Below are positions 18,157 through 26,447 of a stretch of DNA of 42,692 nucleotides, piece by piece. The notes under the pieces are model-generated. The model was not told where the DNA came from. It did not search any database and was given only the letters and a program-made list of their open reading frames with translations. The first letter of the stretch is position 1. Every line of letters begins with the position of its first letter. The position numbers were made by a program, and so were the translations under genes. Origin of the DNA: Bacillota bacterium (lineage in GTDB: Bacteria; Bacillota; Clostridia; Peptostreptococcales; Anaerovoracaceae); contig JAAWDM010000036.1 of assembly GCA_022793795.1 (NCBI GenBank), positions 1 through 42,692 on the forward strand, in the 5' to 3' direction.

Positions 18157-18187
18157 CATAGTATCATAGTCTTTCTATCATACTATG
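18157..18187. repeat. 13-bp inverted repeat in the leader of the small Cys-rich gene
   Basis: CATAGTATCATAG (18157-18169) and CTATCATACTATG (18175-18187) pair with one mismatch around a five-base loop. It abuts the GGAGG site of the downstream gene (minus strand) and lies after the stop of the 18206 gene. It has no T run, so it may control translation or stabilise RNA rather than terminate. Confidence 0.6.
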
Positions 18188-18205
18188 CGGGCCCTTTGTT
18201 TCGGG

Positions 18206-18847
18206 TTACTGTAAGATGCTGCCGTACTCCGATTCTTCATAGTCCGGTTCTAACTCTGCACTGGTTTCTCCATTGTAGCCGTCGGTATCCTCATCCCTGT
18301 ATTCTGCAGCCACCATGTCTCCAAGAGACATGATATATTCCTCCAAAGGATAGTCTAAACATTCGCTAAAATCATAAAAATATTTCTCTTCTCCCAACTG
18401 TTCCAGTCGCGCCATGGTTATGGCATCACGCATGGGTACCGTCTTTTCCTCTAAAGCACTGCTGATTCCGCTGCAATACACCTTGCTTTCCACAGCATAC
18501 CACCTACGGAATCGATTCAGTTCTTCCGCCAAATTTGCCAGGCTTCTTTGGGCCTCTTCCCCATCTCCCTGGCTGTTTCTTGCAAGTCCCATGAGAGCAA
18601 ATTTGATTCGTTCCAATATGCCGTAAGTCTCCGCCGCATCCCCTGGCAGAAAATCGGTCGTCTCCTCAAAGTAGTTGTGAATCAGTTCCGTCAAAGTTTC
18701 CTTATCCACCTGTAACAGCAACTGTAACAGCGCCGACTCCTCTATTTCCTCCTCACACTCAAACAGAGCCGCCACATTTTCAAAATACTGAAAATCCGCT
18801 CCATCTTCTATATCCAAAAGTTCATAAAGCTTGTCCTTACCTAACAT
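18206..18847 (-). CDS. Acidic cytosolic protein of unknown function
   Basis: A 213-residue, strongly acidic protein, mostly predicted helical, without signal peptide, membrane segment or recognised motif. The C-terminal 35 residues (AEYRDEDTDGYNG onward) look disordered. AAGGAGG lies nine bases before the ATG and overlaps the murI stop codon, so it is translated with murI. I cannot assign a function; it may be a lineage-specific protein of Clostridia. Confidence 0.75.
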   Translation of the reverse strand: MLGKDKLYELLDIEDGADFQYFENVAALFECEEEIEESALLQLLLQVDKETLTELIHNYFEETTDFLPGDAAETYGILERIKFALMGLARNSQGDGEEAQRSLANLAEELNRFRRWYAVESKVYCSGISSALEEKTVPMRDAITMARLEQLGEEKYFYDFSECLDYPLEEYIMSLGDMVAAEYRDEDTDGYNGETSAELEPDYEESEYGSILQ

Positions 18848-18859
18848 GCTCTTCCCTCC

Positions 18860-19672
18860 TTATAAATCCAGATTTTTAAATTTCAGAATCAGATCCGATT
18901 TTTCCGTTTCCAGCACCTTCTGAATCATATTGACAAAGTTCTCTGAAAGGTCGCTGGCATAAAACACATTTTCCCTATCGTTTTCTTCTGCCAATAGTCC
19001 TCTGTCTTCCAACTGAGATTGAACCTTCGCCACAATTTCATAAGAAGGATTGACAATGGAAAGAGCCGGATACAATCTTTCCAGATTCCTTCGAATCAGA
19101 GGATAATGGGTACATCCGAGAACCAATGTGTCAATTTGATTTTCTTTCATAAAATCATCCATATAATACTGGATGGTCAAATCCATAATATCGTTTTCGA
19201 TGATCCCCTCCTCAATGAGAGGTACAAAGGCTGGCGTTGCTTTGCTAAATACATGAAGCCCTTGGCGGTGATGTAAAATGCTCTCCTCATACATACCGCT
19301 GGAAATGGTCACCTTGGTGGCGATAATGCCAATGCGGTTACTTTCATCACATCCAAAGGCGACCCTCTGGGCTGCCGGCTCTATGATTCCTAAAATGGGA
19401 ATGTTGGGAAACCTCTGCCGCAGTTGGGGTAAACATGTGGAACTGATGGTATTACAAGCAATGACCATCATCTTTACATCCTTAGACGCCAAAAAATCTG
19501 CAATCTGATTGGTATAGGTCTGTACTGTAGATATGGCTTTGGAGCCATAAGGCGTTCTGGCCGTATCGCCGAAGTAGATGACTCTCTCCTCTGGTAGTTC
19601 TTTGAACAGATGGGGGATACAGGTCAGCCCTCCCAATCCGGAATCAAACACGCCGATAGGTCTGTTATCCAT
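18860..19672 (-). CDS. murI: Glutamate racemase
   Basis: Makes D-glutamate for peptidoglycan. The two catalytic cysteines are clear: C73 in IACNTIS and C187 in LGCTHYPL; the N-terminal DSGLGGLT (D10, S11) and GDTARTPYG are also conserved. Length 270 is normal. The ATG at 19672 is preferred over a TTG seven codons upstream; AAAGGAAG lies about ten bases before it, a rather long spacing. A hairpin flanked by T runs on both strands lies in its leader. Confidence 0.95.
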   Translation of the reverse strand: MDNRPIGVFDSGLGGLTCIPHLFKELPEERVIYFGDTARTPYGSKAISTVQTYTNQIADFLASKDVKMMVIACNTISSTCLPQLRQRFPNIPILGIIEPAAQRVAFGCDESNRIGIIATKVTISSGMYEESILHHRQGLHVFSKATPAFVPLIEEGIIENDIMDLTIQYYMDDFMKENQIDTLVLGCTHYPLIRRNLERLYPALSIVNPSYEIVAKVQSQLEDRGLLAEENDRENVFYASDLSENFVNMIQKVLETEKSDLILKFKNLDL

Positions 19673-19704
19673 ATATGTGAAACTTCCTTTCAAACTTTCA
19701 AAAA

Positions 19705-19728
19705 GGAAAATATGTCGCCATATTTTCC
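19705..19728. promoter_or_regulatory. Terminator-like hairpin in the murI leader
   Basis: A perfect 9-bp stem GGAAAATAT/ATATTTTCC with a six-base loop; minus strand continues TTTTTG, plus strand continues GTCTTTTTTT. It lies between divergent genes where no gene ends, 33 bases upstream of the murI ATG. It could attenuate murI or insulate the two units. Confidence 0.6.
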
Positions 19729-19736
19729 GTCTTTTT

Positions 19737-19765
19737 TTGTAAAATATTTATAATTATGGTATACT
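19737..19765 (+). promoter_or_regulatory. Sigma-A promoter of pepF-nadK-rluD
   Basis: TTGTAA (19737-19742), a 17-base spacer and TATACT (19760-19765) with an extended TGG. The start would be about 40 bases upstream of the pepF ATG. Confidence 0.75.
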
Positions 19766-19811
19766 ATAGTTTATCACATTCTATGAATGATTTCTACTAT
19801 AGGAGGCGAAA

Positions 19812-21617
19812 ATGGCTGATAAAAATTTGAAACAGCGTGAAAATATTGAAGAAAGATATAAATGGGACATTGAGGCCATGTATCCCGATGAAACCCAGTG
19901 GGAAAAAGACTTAGAACTCTCTATCGAGAAAGCCAACGAATTTTCCAAATATGACGGCAAGCTTACGGAGTCTGCCGCTACTCTCGCCGAAGCTCTGAAA
20001 ATGCGGGACGATATCTGGCGCAGACTGGAACATGCCTTTGTCTATGCCCATATGAAAAAGGATGAGGACAATCGGGCGGACAAATATCAGGCCATGGATG
20101 ACAAATGCGGTACTGCCATCGCCAAGGTTTCCGCAGCCATGTCCTTCTTTACCCCGCAACTCTTAGAATCCACTGAAGAGCAGATCCAGACCTATATTGC
20201 TCGTGAACCTGCTCTGAAACAGTATGAGTTCCTTCTGCTGGATGCTCTACGTGAAAAAGCCCATGTGCTGACAGAAGGTGAAGAACATCTTCTAGCCCAG
20301 CTCAGCGAAGTCATGGGCTCCACCAACGACATCTTTACCATGCTCAATAATGCAGATATGACTTTCGGTACAGTAACCGATGAGGATGGGGACACGGTAC
20401 CTCTAACCCATGGCAACTATATCGCCTTCATGGAAAGCCACGACCGCCAAGTTAGAAAAGCAGCGTTCACCAATATGTATGAAGCCTACAAAGGGCTGAT
20501 TAACACCATCGCCACCACTTACAATTATAATGTAAAGACCGATGCAGTATCGGCCAGAATCCGAAAATACGACTCTGCCCGCCAGGCGGCTCTGTCAGGC
20601 GGCAACATTCCCGAAGAGGTTTACGATAATCTTATTTCTGTAGTTCATGAATATCTGCCAGTTCTTCATCGTTACATTGCCTTAAGAAAACAGCTTCTGG
20701 GCGTTGATGAACTGAAAATGTACGATGTTTATGTGCCTTTGGTAAAACTTCCGAAAAATGAAATTCCTTATGAAAAGGCTGTGGAAATCATGAAGGAAGG
20801 TCTGGCTCCCCTGGGCGATGAATATGTCAATCAGCTGCAAAAAGGGGTGGATGAACGGTGGCTAGACGTCTATGAGAATCAGGGAAAAACCTCCGGTGCA
20901 TACAGCTTCGGTTCCTATGACAGCAAGCCTTATGTCCTTCTCAATTACACCGATACCCTAAAAGACGTATTTACCATTGTTCATGAAATGGGACATTCCA
21001 TGCATTCCTGGTATACCAGAAACAACCAGCCTTTCACCTATGGGGATCATTCCATCTTTACGGCAGAGGTTGCCTCCACTGTCAATGAATCCCTGCTGAT
21101 TCAACATCTGCTGGACAAGGAAACCGATTTGGATATGAAAAAATATCTTATTGGCTATTATATCGAAGAGTTCCGCACCACCCTCTTCCGCCAGACCATG
21201 TTCGCCGAATTTGAGGATTTGACCCACAAGGAAGTGGAAGGCGGCGGTGTGCTGACTGCCCAATGGTTAAACGATACCTATGACAAGCTCAACGCTAAAT
21301 ATTTCGGCCCAGCCCTCTCCGAGGATGAATATATCAAGTACGAATGGGCCCGTATCCCTCATTTTTATCGCGGCTTCTATGTGTATCAGTACGCCACCGG
21401 CTATTCGGCAGCCACTGCCATCTCCCGTAAAATTCTTACAGAGGGAAAAGCAGCCAGAGATCACTATATTCAGTTCTTAAAGAGCGGCTCCTCCGACTAT
21501 CCGGTGGAACTTTTAAAAATCGCTGGTGTGGATATGTCCTCTCCAGAGCCAATCAGATTGGCCATGGAAACTTTCAAGGAACTGGTAGAAGAATTTGAGC
21601 AGCTGATGCAAGGATAA
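19812..21617 (+). CDS. pepF: Oligoendopeptidase F (M3 zinc peptidase)
   Basis: Cytosolic peptidase that cuts short peptides. The 601 residues match the family, with the zinc motif HEMGHSMHSWY (H391, E392, H395) and the third ligand in the region IFTAEVASTVNES. The end GSSDYPVELLKIAGVDMSSPEPI is typical. AGGAGG lies six bases before the ATG. First gene of an operon with nadK (four bases downstream) and an RluD-family gene. Confidence 0.96.
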   Translation: MADKNLKQRENIEERYKWDIEAMYPDETQWEKDLELSIEKANEFSKYDGKLTESAATLAEALKMRDDIWRRLEHAFVYAHMKKDEDNRADKYQAMDDKCGTAIAKVSAAMSFFTPQLLESTEEQIQTYIAREPALKQYEFLLLDALREKAHVLTEGEEHLLAQLSEVMGSTNDIFTMLNNADMTFGTVTDEDGDTVPLTHGNYIAFMESHDRQVRKAAFTNMYEAYKGLINTIATTYNYNVKTDAVSARIRKYDSARQAALSGGNIPEEVYDNLISVVHEYLPVLHRYIALRKQLLGVDELKMYDVYVPLVKLPKNEIPYEKAVEIMKEGLAPLGDEYVNQLQKGVDERWLDVYENQGKTSGAYSFGSYDSKPYVLLNYTDTLKDVFTIVHEMGHSMHSWYTRNNQPFTYGDHSIFTAEVASTVNESLLIQHLLDKETDLDMKKYLIGYYIEEFRTTLFRQTMFAEFEDLTHKEVEGGGVLTAQWLNDTYDKLNAKYFGPALSEDEYIKYEWARIPHFYRGFYVYQYATGYSAATAISRKILTEGKAARDHYIQFLKSGSSDYPVELLKIAGVDMSSPEPIRLAMETFKELVEEFEQLMQG

Positions 21618-21621
21618 TTTC

Positions 21622-22422
21622 ATGAACAGAAAAGTATATATCTATGCCAATGACACTGAAGTGTCAGCAAAAATTGAAAAAGATTTGAGAACGAAACTGA
21701 TAAAGTCTGGTCTTCGGGTCTACGAAACCTTCGACCAGGATACGGAGCTGATTCTGTGTATCGGCGGAGACGGCACTCTGCTCAGACTGATGCAGGAACT
21801 GGATTTTCCCAAGGCGCCGGTGGTGGGCATCAACACCGGCCATCTTGGCTTCTTCCAGGAGGTGCCGCCGGATAAAATCGACGACATGATCTTTCAGATC
21901 AACCAGGAGCAATACACCCTGCAAACCTTCCATACAATCAAAGGCTGCATCACCACCGATGACGGCCTGTTTCGCTATACGGCCCTCAATGAAATCGCTG
22001 TCAAGGGCGCGCCTACATATCCGGTTCACTTGAATCTGTCTATCAACGATTCTTTCATCGAACGTTTTTCAGGCGACGGTCTTTGCGTGGCTACTACGGC
22101 GGGAAGCACTGCCTACAATTACTCTCTGGGTGGCAGCATTGTGGATCCTCGGCTGAATCTGCTGCAGGTAACGCCTATTGCACCCATGAACAGCATTGCC
22201 TATCGCTCCTTTACTTCCAGCATCGTTCTCCCTTCCAGCGATACCCTGACCATCCGTCCCTGCATGGATCACGACGACTGTCTGACCATCGTTTACGACG
22301 GCCTGATGGAAACCCACCACCACGTAAAAGAGATTAAAATTTCCCTGTCCCGCCAGAAGGTCAGCATGATGCGGTTCGGCAACCTGCATTTTTGGGACAA
22401 GGCGAAGAGCAAGTTCCTATAA
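21622..22422 (+). CDS. nadK: NAD kinase
   Basis: Phosphorylates NAD+ to NADP+. The glycine-rich GGDGTLLR (48-55) and the NE/D signature region LNEIAVKG are visible, followed by SGDGLCVATTAGSTAYNYSLGG, the NAD-binding loop. At 266 residues it is the shorter Bacillus-type form. AAGGA lies eight bases before the ATG, at the very end of pepF. Confidence 0.95.
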   Translation: MNRKVYIYANDTEVSAKIEKDLRTKLIKSGLRVYETFDQDTELILCIGGDGTLLRLMQELDFPKAPVVGINTGHLGFFQEVPPDKIDDMIFQINQEQYTLQTFHTIKGCITTDDGLFRYTALNEIAVKGAPTYPVHLNLSINDSFIERFSGDGLCVATTAGSTAYNYSLGGSIVDPRLNLLQVTPIAPMNSIAYRSFTSSIVLPSSDTLTIRPCMDHDDCLTIVYDGLMETHHHVKEIKISLSRQKVSMMRFGNLHFWDKAKSKFL

Positions 22423-22443
22423 TTTTTATAAATTGGAGTTTTT

Positions 22444-23451
22444 ATGACAGAATTTAAACATATCGTAACCCCAGAGGAATCGGGCCGCTCCATCAAAGAG
22501 TTAATTCGTCACCACTTCACCTTTTCCTCTCGCCTCATGACCAAGCTGAAATTTCAAAATCTGGTCTACCTCAACGGAGAGCCCATGCCAGGATGGATTC
22601 CCACCCAAACAGGAGACATACTTCTCGTCAAAATGCCGGAGGAAGCCAGCGATTTTCCTCCTGAAGACATTCCCATCCACGTCATCTATGAAGATGACGA
22701 TATTTTAGTGTTAAACAAACAAGCCGGAGTAGCGGTTCACCCTACCAAGGGGAAGCCTGACCACACCATTGCCAACGGCCTAATGAAAAAAATGCTGGAT
22801 GATCAGGAAACCGGCAAAGGCCAGCCTTATAAGATTCGTTTTGTCAACCGATTGGATATGAACACCTCCGGTCTAATGATTGTGGCTAAAACCGGATTTG
22901 CCCAAGAAGAAATTATCAAACAAATGCGAAAGAACCGAGTGATAAAAAAATACATCACTGTGGTCACCGGCGAAATTCCTGAAGAAGAAGGAACCATCGA
23001 CCTACCTTTGGGAAGGCCCTATGCCGATGAAGTGGAACGCTGGGTAGTTCCTGAGGAAGAAGGCGGCTCCCCTTCCGTGACCCATTATACGGTGCTGGAC
23101 AGGTTTGCGGGCCACTCTCTGGTAGAACTAAAGCTGGATACAGGCAGAACCCACCAAATCAGAATTCACCTATCCTATATAGGCTATCCCATTGTAGGCG
23201 ACCATCTGTACTGTCACGGAAATCCTTTCGAGTATAGACGAATTCACAACATTCCTAAAGACTTCCACGAGGAAATCGTCTCGCCTTATATCAATCGTCA
23301 GGCCCTTCACGCCCGTTATCTGGCTTTTCGTCATCCTGTCACTGGGGAAAATCTCTCCTTCGAGGCGCCCATTCCCGACGATATTACACAGCTTCTGGCT
23401 ACTCTCTCTAATCTGTCAAATCAGGCAGCGGCAGATAGAGAAATAAAGTGA
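22444..23451 (+). CDS. RluD/RluA-family pseudouridine synthase
   Basis: Isomerises specific uridines in RNA. The catalytic segment is RFVNRLDMNTSGLMIVAK with the nucleophile D138; an S4-like RNA-binding domain occupies about residues 12-65. Later motifs are ELKLDTGRTHQIRIHLSYIGYPIVGD. Which RNA it targets (23S rRNA as RluD, or another) cannot be told. TTGGAG lies just before the ATG. The 3' end overlaps the convergent kinase gene by 44 bases. Confidence 0.93.
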   Translation: MTEFKHIVTPEESGRSIKELIRHHFTFSSRLMTKLKFQNLVYLNGEPMPGWIPTQTGDILLVKMPEEASDFPPEDIPIHVIYEDDDILVLNKQAGVAVHPTKGKPDHTIANGLMKKMLDDQETGKGQPYKIRFVNRLDMNTSGLMIVAKTGFAQEEIIKQMRKNRVIKKYITVVTGEIPEEEGTIDLPLGRPYADEVERWVVPEEEGGSPSVTHYTVLDRFAGHSLVELKLDTGRTHQIRIHLSYIGYPIVGDHLYCHGNPFEYRRIHNIPKDFHEEIVSPYINRQALHARYLAFRHPVTGENLSFEAPIPDDITQLLATLSNLSNQAAADREIK

Positions 23452-24682
23452 AAATTCCGTCTGTAATAGACAGTTCCATCTGCCCATCATATTTTTCTAT
23501 AATTTGTTCTATGCTTCTGAGACCATATCCATGGCCTTCAGAAGTTTTTTTCGTTGTCTGCGGAAGATTCCCCTCTTTCCAGTTTTTAGACTCTGTTTCT
23601 TCTGCGACTTTATTTTCCACCCTCATCACAAGCATCCCCTTCTCTGCTCTCATGGTAAAATGGATCAAACGATTTTCCACAGAAACCTTTTCGCACGCCT
23701 CAATGGCATTATCTAAGCTGTTTCCCACCAAAGTACAAAGTTCCACATCCTCTAGGGCCAATATATGGGATATCTTTACGCCCACAGTAAATCTAATGTT
23801 GCAGGACCTTATTACAGAAGATTTTACACTGAGTACCCCATTTACCACCGGATGATCGCAGTAATGAATCATCTGTTCATCATTGAGCTTTCCGGTCAGC
23901 TGTTCTATATAGGCTTGTCTCTCTTTTTCGGGTAAAGTACCTAAAAGAGTTAGATGATGAATCATGTCATGGCGTAAAATCCGAATCTCTGTCTGCTGCC
24001 TTTCCAAGTTCTTATAGTAAGTCTGATTTATGGTATAGAGTCTCTTTTCTTCCATAAGCCGCTCTTTGGCAATCAATGTAGGAATCATCTGCATTAAAAT
24101 AAATAAAGAGCTGACAGCCAGAACAAGCAAAACAAAAGAGTCCAATGTAGCTCGGTCAAATCTTCTGCCAAGCAATACGATGCAGATGACCATACTCATG
24201 GGAAGTACCATAAACAGACTGATTACCTTCCATGTTTCATCTCCTAGCCTTTGATTTCCCAATGTCATCCTTCTTTTCATTAAGAGCCAAAGAAAAAACC
24301 AGAAGGAAAACCGTATCAGATGTCCTGTAATCAAAGTCATATCTAAAAATGTATCTATCAAGGTACTAAAGGCAAAAGCTTCTGTACACACGATGAGTCC
24401 TGCTCCAATACGGTTCCACAGGCTCCCACCGCAGCAAAACAGATTGGCAGCCATAAAAGCAAGCAGAGTTAGGGGAAGGTTATCCCAATCCCCAACCAGC
24501 ATAATCATGTTTGTAGCTATCCAGCAGGCCACACCCAGTAGCAGTCCATACCAGATTCCATGTTTCACTTCTGTCAAAAGCCGATTTACTCGATAGCAAA
24601 AATATCCCCCAAGACCTGAAAAGATAATCTGTATACAATACTCCCATAGGGCCGGTCTCGTATAAATATAAATCTCTCCCAT
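23408..24682 (-). CDS. GHKL-type sensor histidine kinase (AgrC/VirS-like)
   Basis: A 424-residue sensor. The N-terminal 195 residues are hydrophobic, with about six membrane helices and little extracellular sequence, as in peptide-sensing AgrC-type kinases. The phospho-acceptor region is ILRHDMIHH (His238), and the ATPase domain has GNSLDNAIEAC (N box) and GHGYGLRSIEQI (G box). The ATG at 24682 with GGGTGA upstream is chosen; a GTG at 24691 overlapping the regulator stop is possible. Pairs with the adjacent LytTR regulator and probably controls the divergent ABC transporter. The 3' end overlaps the rluD-family gene. Confidence 0.9.
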   Translation of the reverse strand: MGEIYIYTRPALWEYCIQIIFSGLGGYFCYRVNRLLTEVKHGIWYGLLLGVACWIATNMIMLVGDWDNLPLTLLAFMAANLFCCGGSLWNRIGAGLIVCTEAFAFSTLIDTFLDMTLITGHLIRFSFWFFLWLLMKRRMTLGNQRLGDETWKVISLFMVLPMSMVICIVLLGRRFDRATLDSFVLLVLAVSSLFILMQMIPTLIAKERLMEEKRLYTINQTYYKNLERQQTEIRILRHDMIHHLTLLGTLPEKERQAYIEQLTGKLNDEQMIHYCDHPVVNGVLSVKSSVIRSCNIRFTVGVKISHILALEDVELCTLVGNSLDNAIEACEKVSVENRLIHFTMRAEKGMLVMRVENKVAEETESKNWKEGNLPQTTKKTSEGHGYGLRSIEQIIEKYDGQMELSITDGIFTLFLYLPLPDLTD

Positions 24683-24687
24683 GAAAC

Positions 24688-25413
24688 TCACCCGATTATC
24701 ATATTTTTTGCCAAAGCTGTCATCGCAGTTGTTCTTAAATTTCTACTGATGGGAAGCAACGCACCGTCTTTCATCCTGACCTGTTCATGTCCAATAAATT
24801 CTACAAACCGGCTATTTACCACATATCTCTGATGAATCCGCACAAACTGGCTGTTCAGCCTTTCTTCCATCTCATCCAGCTTTTTATAAAAAGTAAGGGG
24901 TGTTTCTCCATCTCGTACCACATGAATCTGTCTTCCCTGGCTGTAACAATAAAGCACATCCTCCATATAAATCCGAAAGAAACCCTCTCCGTTTTTCATA
25001 ACGATACATCTCTTTTCACTTCCCGCTGCCCGTAGCTTCTCTTCTGCCCTTTTTAAAAGATGTTCCAAAGCCGGATAATGAACTGGCTTGACCAAATAAT
25101 CCATAGCTTCTACTTGATACCCCTGAAATACAAAATCCCTATATCCAGTGAGAAATACCAGCATAAGATGTTCATCGAATGACCTGATCTGTCTGGCCGT
25201 CTCGATACCATCCATCCTTTTCATTTCTATATCCAAAAATACCAAATCCAGTTGGCCCTTATGCTGTTTTAGCCAGCTTACTGCCACCTCTCCAGAACTG
25301 AATTCATAAACCACATCTCCTGCGTCTGTCTGAAAGAATTCCGTCTTTTCCAATTCCCACCTCAGCATATCTCTGTCCATGGATTCATCATCACAGATTC
25401 CTATCCGCAGCAT
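24688..25413 (-). CDS. LytTR-family response regulator
   Basis: A 241-residue regulator with a receiver domain (D8/D9 acidic pair, phospho-acceptor D61 in LVFLDIEMKRMDG, and conserved Lys in YLVKPV) and a LytTR DNA-binding domain at about 140-241 (IHQRYVVNSRFVEFI, LLPISRNLR). LytTR proteins bind direct repeats upstream of regulated promoters. The ATG at 25413 follows a purine-rich GGGGAGGTAAAGG. The kinase gene overlaps or abuts its stop. Confidence 0.93.
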   Translation of the reverse strand: MLRIGICDDESMDRDMLRWELEKTEFFQTDAGDVVYEFSSGEVAVSWLKQHKGQLDLVFLDIEMKRMDGIETARQIRSFDEHLMLVFLTGYRDFVFQGYQVEAMDYLVKPVHYPALEHLLKRAEEKLRAAGSEKRCIVMKNGEGFFRIYMEDVLYCYSQGRQIHVVRDGETPLTFYKKLDEMEERLNSQFVRIHQRYVVNSRFVEFIGHEQVRMKDGALLPISRNLRTTAMTALAKNMIIG

Positions 25414-25437
25414 CCCTTTACCTCCCCTACACATTTT

Positions 25438-25466
25438 ATATTAGTTTATCATATTTCCTGATGCAA
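25438..25466 (-). promoter_or_regulatory. Sigma-A promoter of the LytTR/GHKL operon
   Basis: On the minus strand TTGCAT (25461-25466), a 17-base spacer and TAATAT (25438-25443). The predicted start is about 20 bases upstream of the regulator ATG. Confidence 0.65.
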
Positions 25467-25494
25467 AGAAACAAGTCCTCCTCTTCCTTTCTTG

Positions 25495-25556
25495 CCAAAC
25501 CTTACAAAAAAAGCCCCAAACTTTACACATTTTGCAAAGAATCCCCCAATCTTGAC
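25495..25556 (+). promoter_or_regulatory. Three operator-like direct repeats (possible LytTR boxes)
   Basis: CCAAACCTTAC (25495-25505), CCAAACTTTAC (25516-25526) and CCAATCTTGAC (25546-25556) are spaced 21 and 30 bases apart, about two and three helical turns. LytTR regulators typically bind 9-bp direct repeats repeated every 21-22 bases. The last box contains TTGAC of a possible -35 (TTGACG, 25552), but the matching -10 is poor, as expected for an activated promoter. Confidence 0.5.
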
Positions 25557-25652
25557 GAAAGCGCTGCAAGAAATGACAGAAAGACCAGAAGTCGCCGCTC
25601 CTCATGGTAAGATAACATCATGATTAGACTATTCCAAGAAAGGTGGTATTTT

Positions 25653-26447
25653 ATGTTATATGTAAAAAATCTGCACAAATCCTATCAGGTGGGAACTTCC
25701 ACCTATGAAGTGCTAAAGGGTATCAATTTGGCTGTCTCTAAGGGAGAATTTGTAGCGATCATGGGTCCATCGGGTTCTGGCAAGTCTACCCTTTTAAACT
25801 GTATCTCCTGTTACATTCCCTTTGAAGAAGGAGAAATTCTTTTAGGCGGTCAGTCTCTTGCTGGTTTAAACCAAACCCAGCTGGCTAAGGTAAGAAATGA
25901 AAAACTGGGCTTCGTATTTCAGGACTTTATGCTCCTTGACGGCCTATCGGTGCGGGAAAACATTTTGCTCCCCTGTATCATCAAAGGAAACGCAGATGCA
26001 AAAGCCGAAACACAGGTAAGGGACTTGTGCGAAATGTTTGGTATTTCCCACATCATGGACAAATATCCTGCTGAAATTTCTGGTGGAGAGCGGCAACGAA
26101 CTGCGGTGGCCAGAGCGTTAATCAACAGACCGCTGTTGGTCTTAGCTGACGAGCCCACAGGTAATCTGGATTCCAAGTCTAGCCGTGCTGTTATCGATGC
26201 TTTTATCTCCTCCCGTGATACCCTTTCCGCTACCATTTTTATGGTGACCCATGATAGTTTCTCCGCCTCCTTCTGTGATCGAGTGATTTTAATGAAGGAC
26301 GGGAAAATATGGAGAACCATGGTGAAGGATTCTAGTGGGGATAAAATGCAAGCGCGCAGTGACTTTCAGGACAGACTTCTTTCTGCCACCAAAGAGATGA
26401 GCAGCGATGTTGGTACGGCTGTCGCAAAAAAGGAGGTAACCCGATGA
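25653..26447 (+). CDS. ABC transporter ATPase, BceA/LolD type
   Basis: A 264-residue ATP-binding subunit with Walker A GPSGSGKST, Q-loop FQDFMLLD, signature SGGERQR, Walker B LLVLADEPTGNLDS and switch His in VTHD. This is the MacB/LolD/BceA group that pairs with FtsX-type permeases. The ATG at 25653 follows AAAGGTGG at six bases; an ATG 11 codons upstream has none. It overlaps the permease gene by four bases (ATGA). Likely function is resistance to, or sensing of, peptide antibiotics. Confidence 0.93.
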   Translation: MLYVKNLHKSYQVGTSTYEVLKGINLAVSKGEFVAIMGPSGSGKSTLLNCISCYIPFEEGEILLGGQSLAGLNQTQLAKVRNEKLGFVFQDFMLLDGLSVRENILLPCIIKGNADAKAETQVRDLCEMFGISHIMDKYPAEISGGERQRTAVARALINRPLLVLADEPTGNLDSKSSRAVIDAFISSRDTLSATIFMVTHDSFSASFCDRVILMKDGKIWRTMVKDSSGDKMQARSDFQDRLLSATKEMSSDVGTAVAKKEVTR

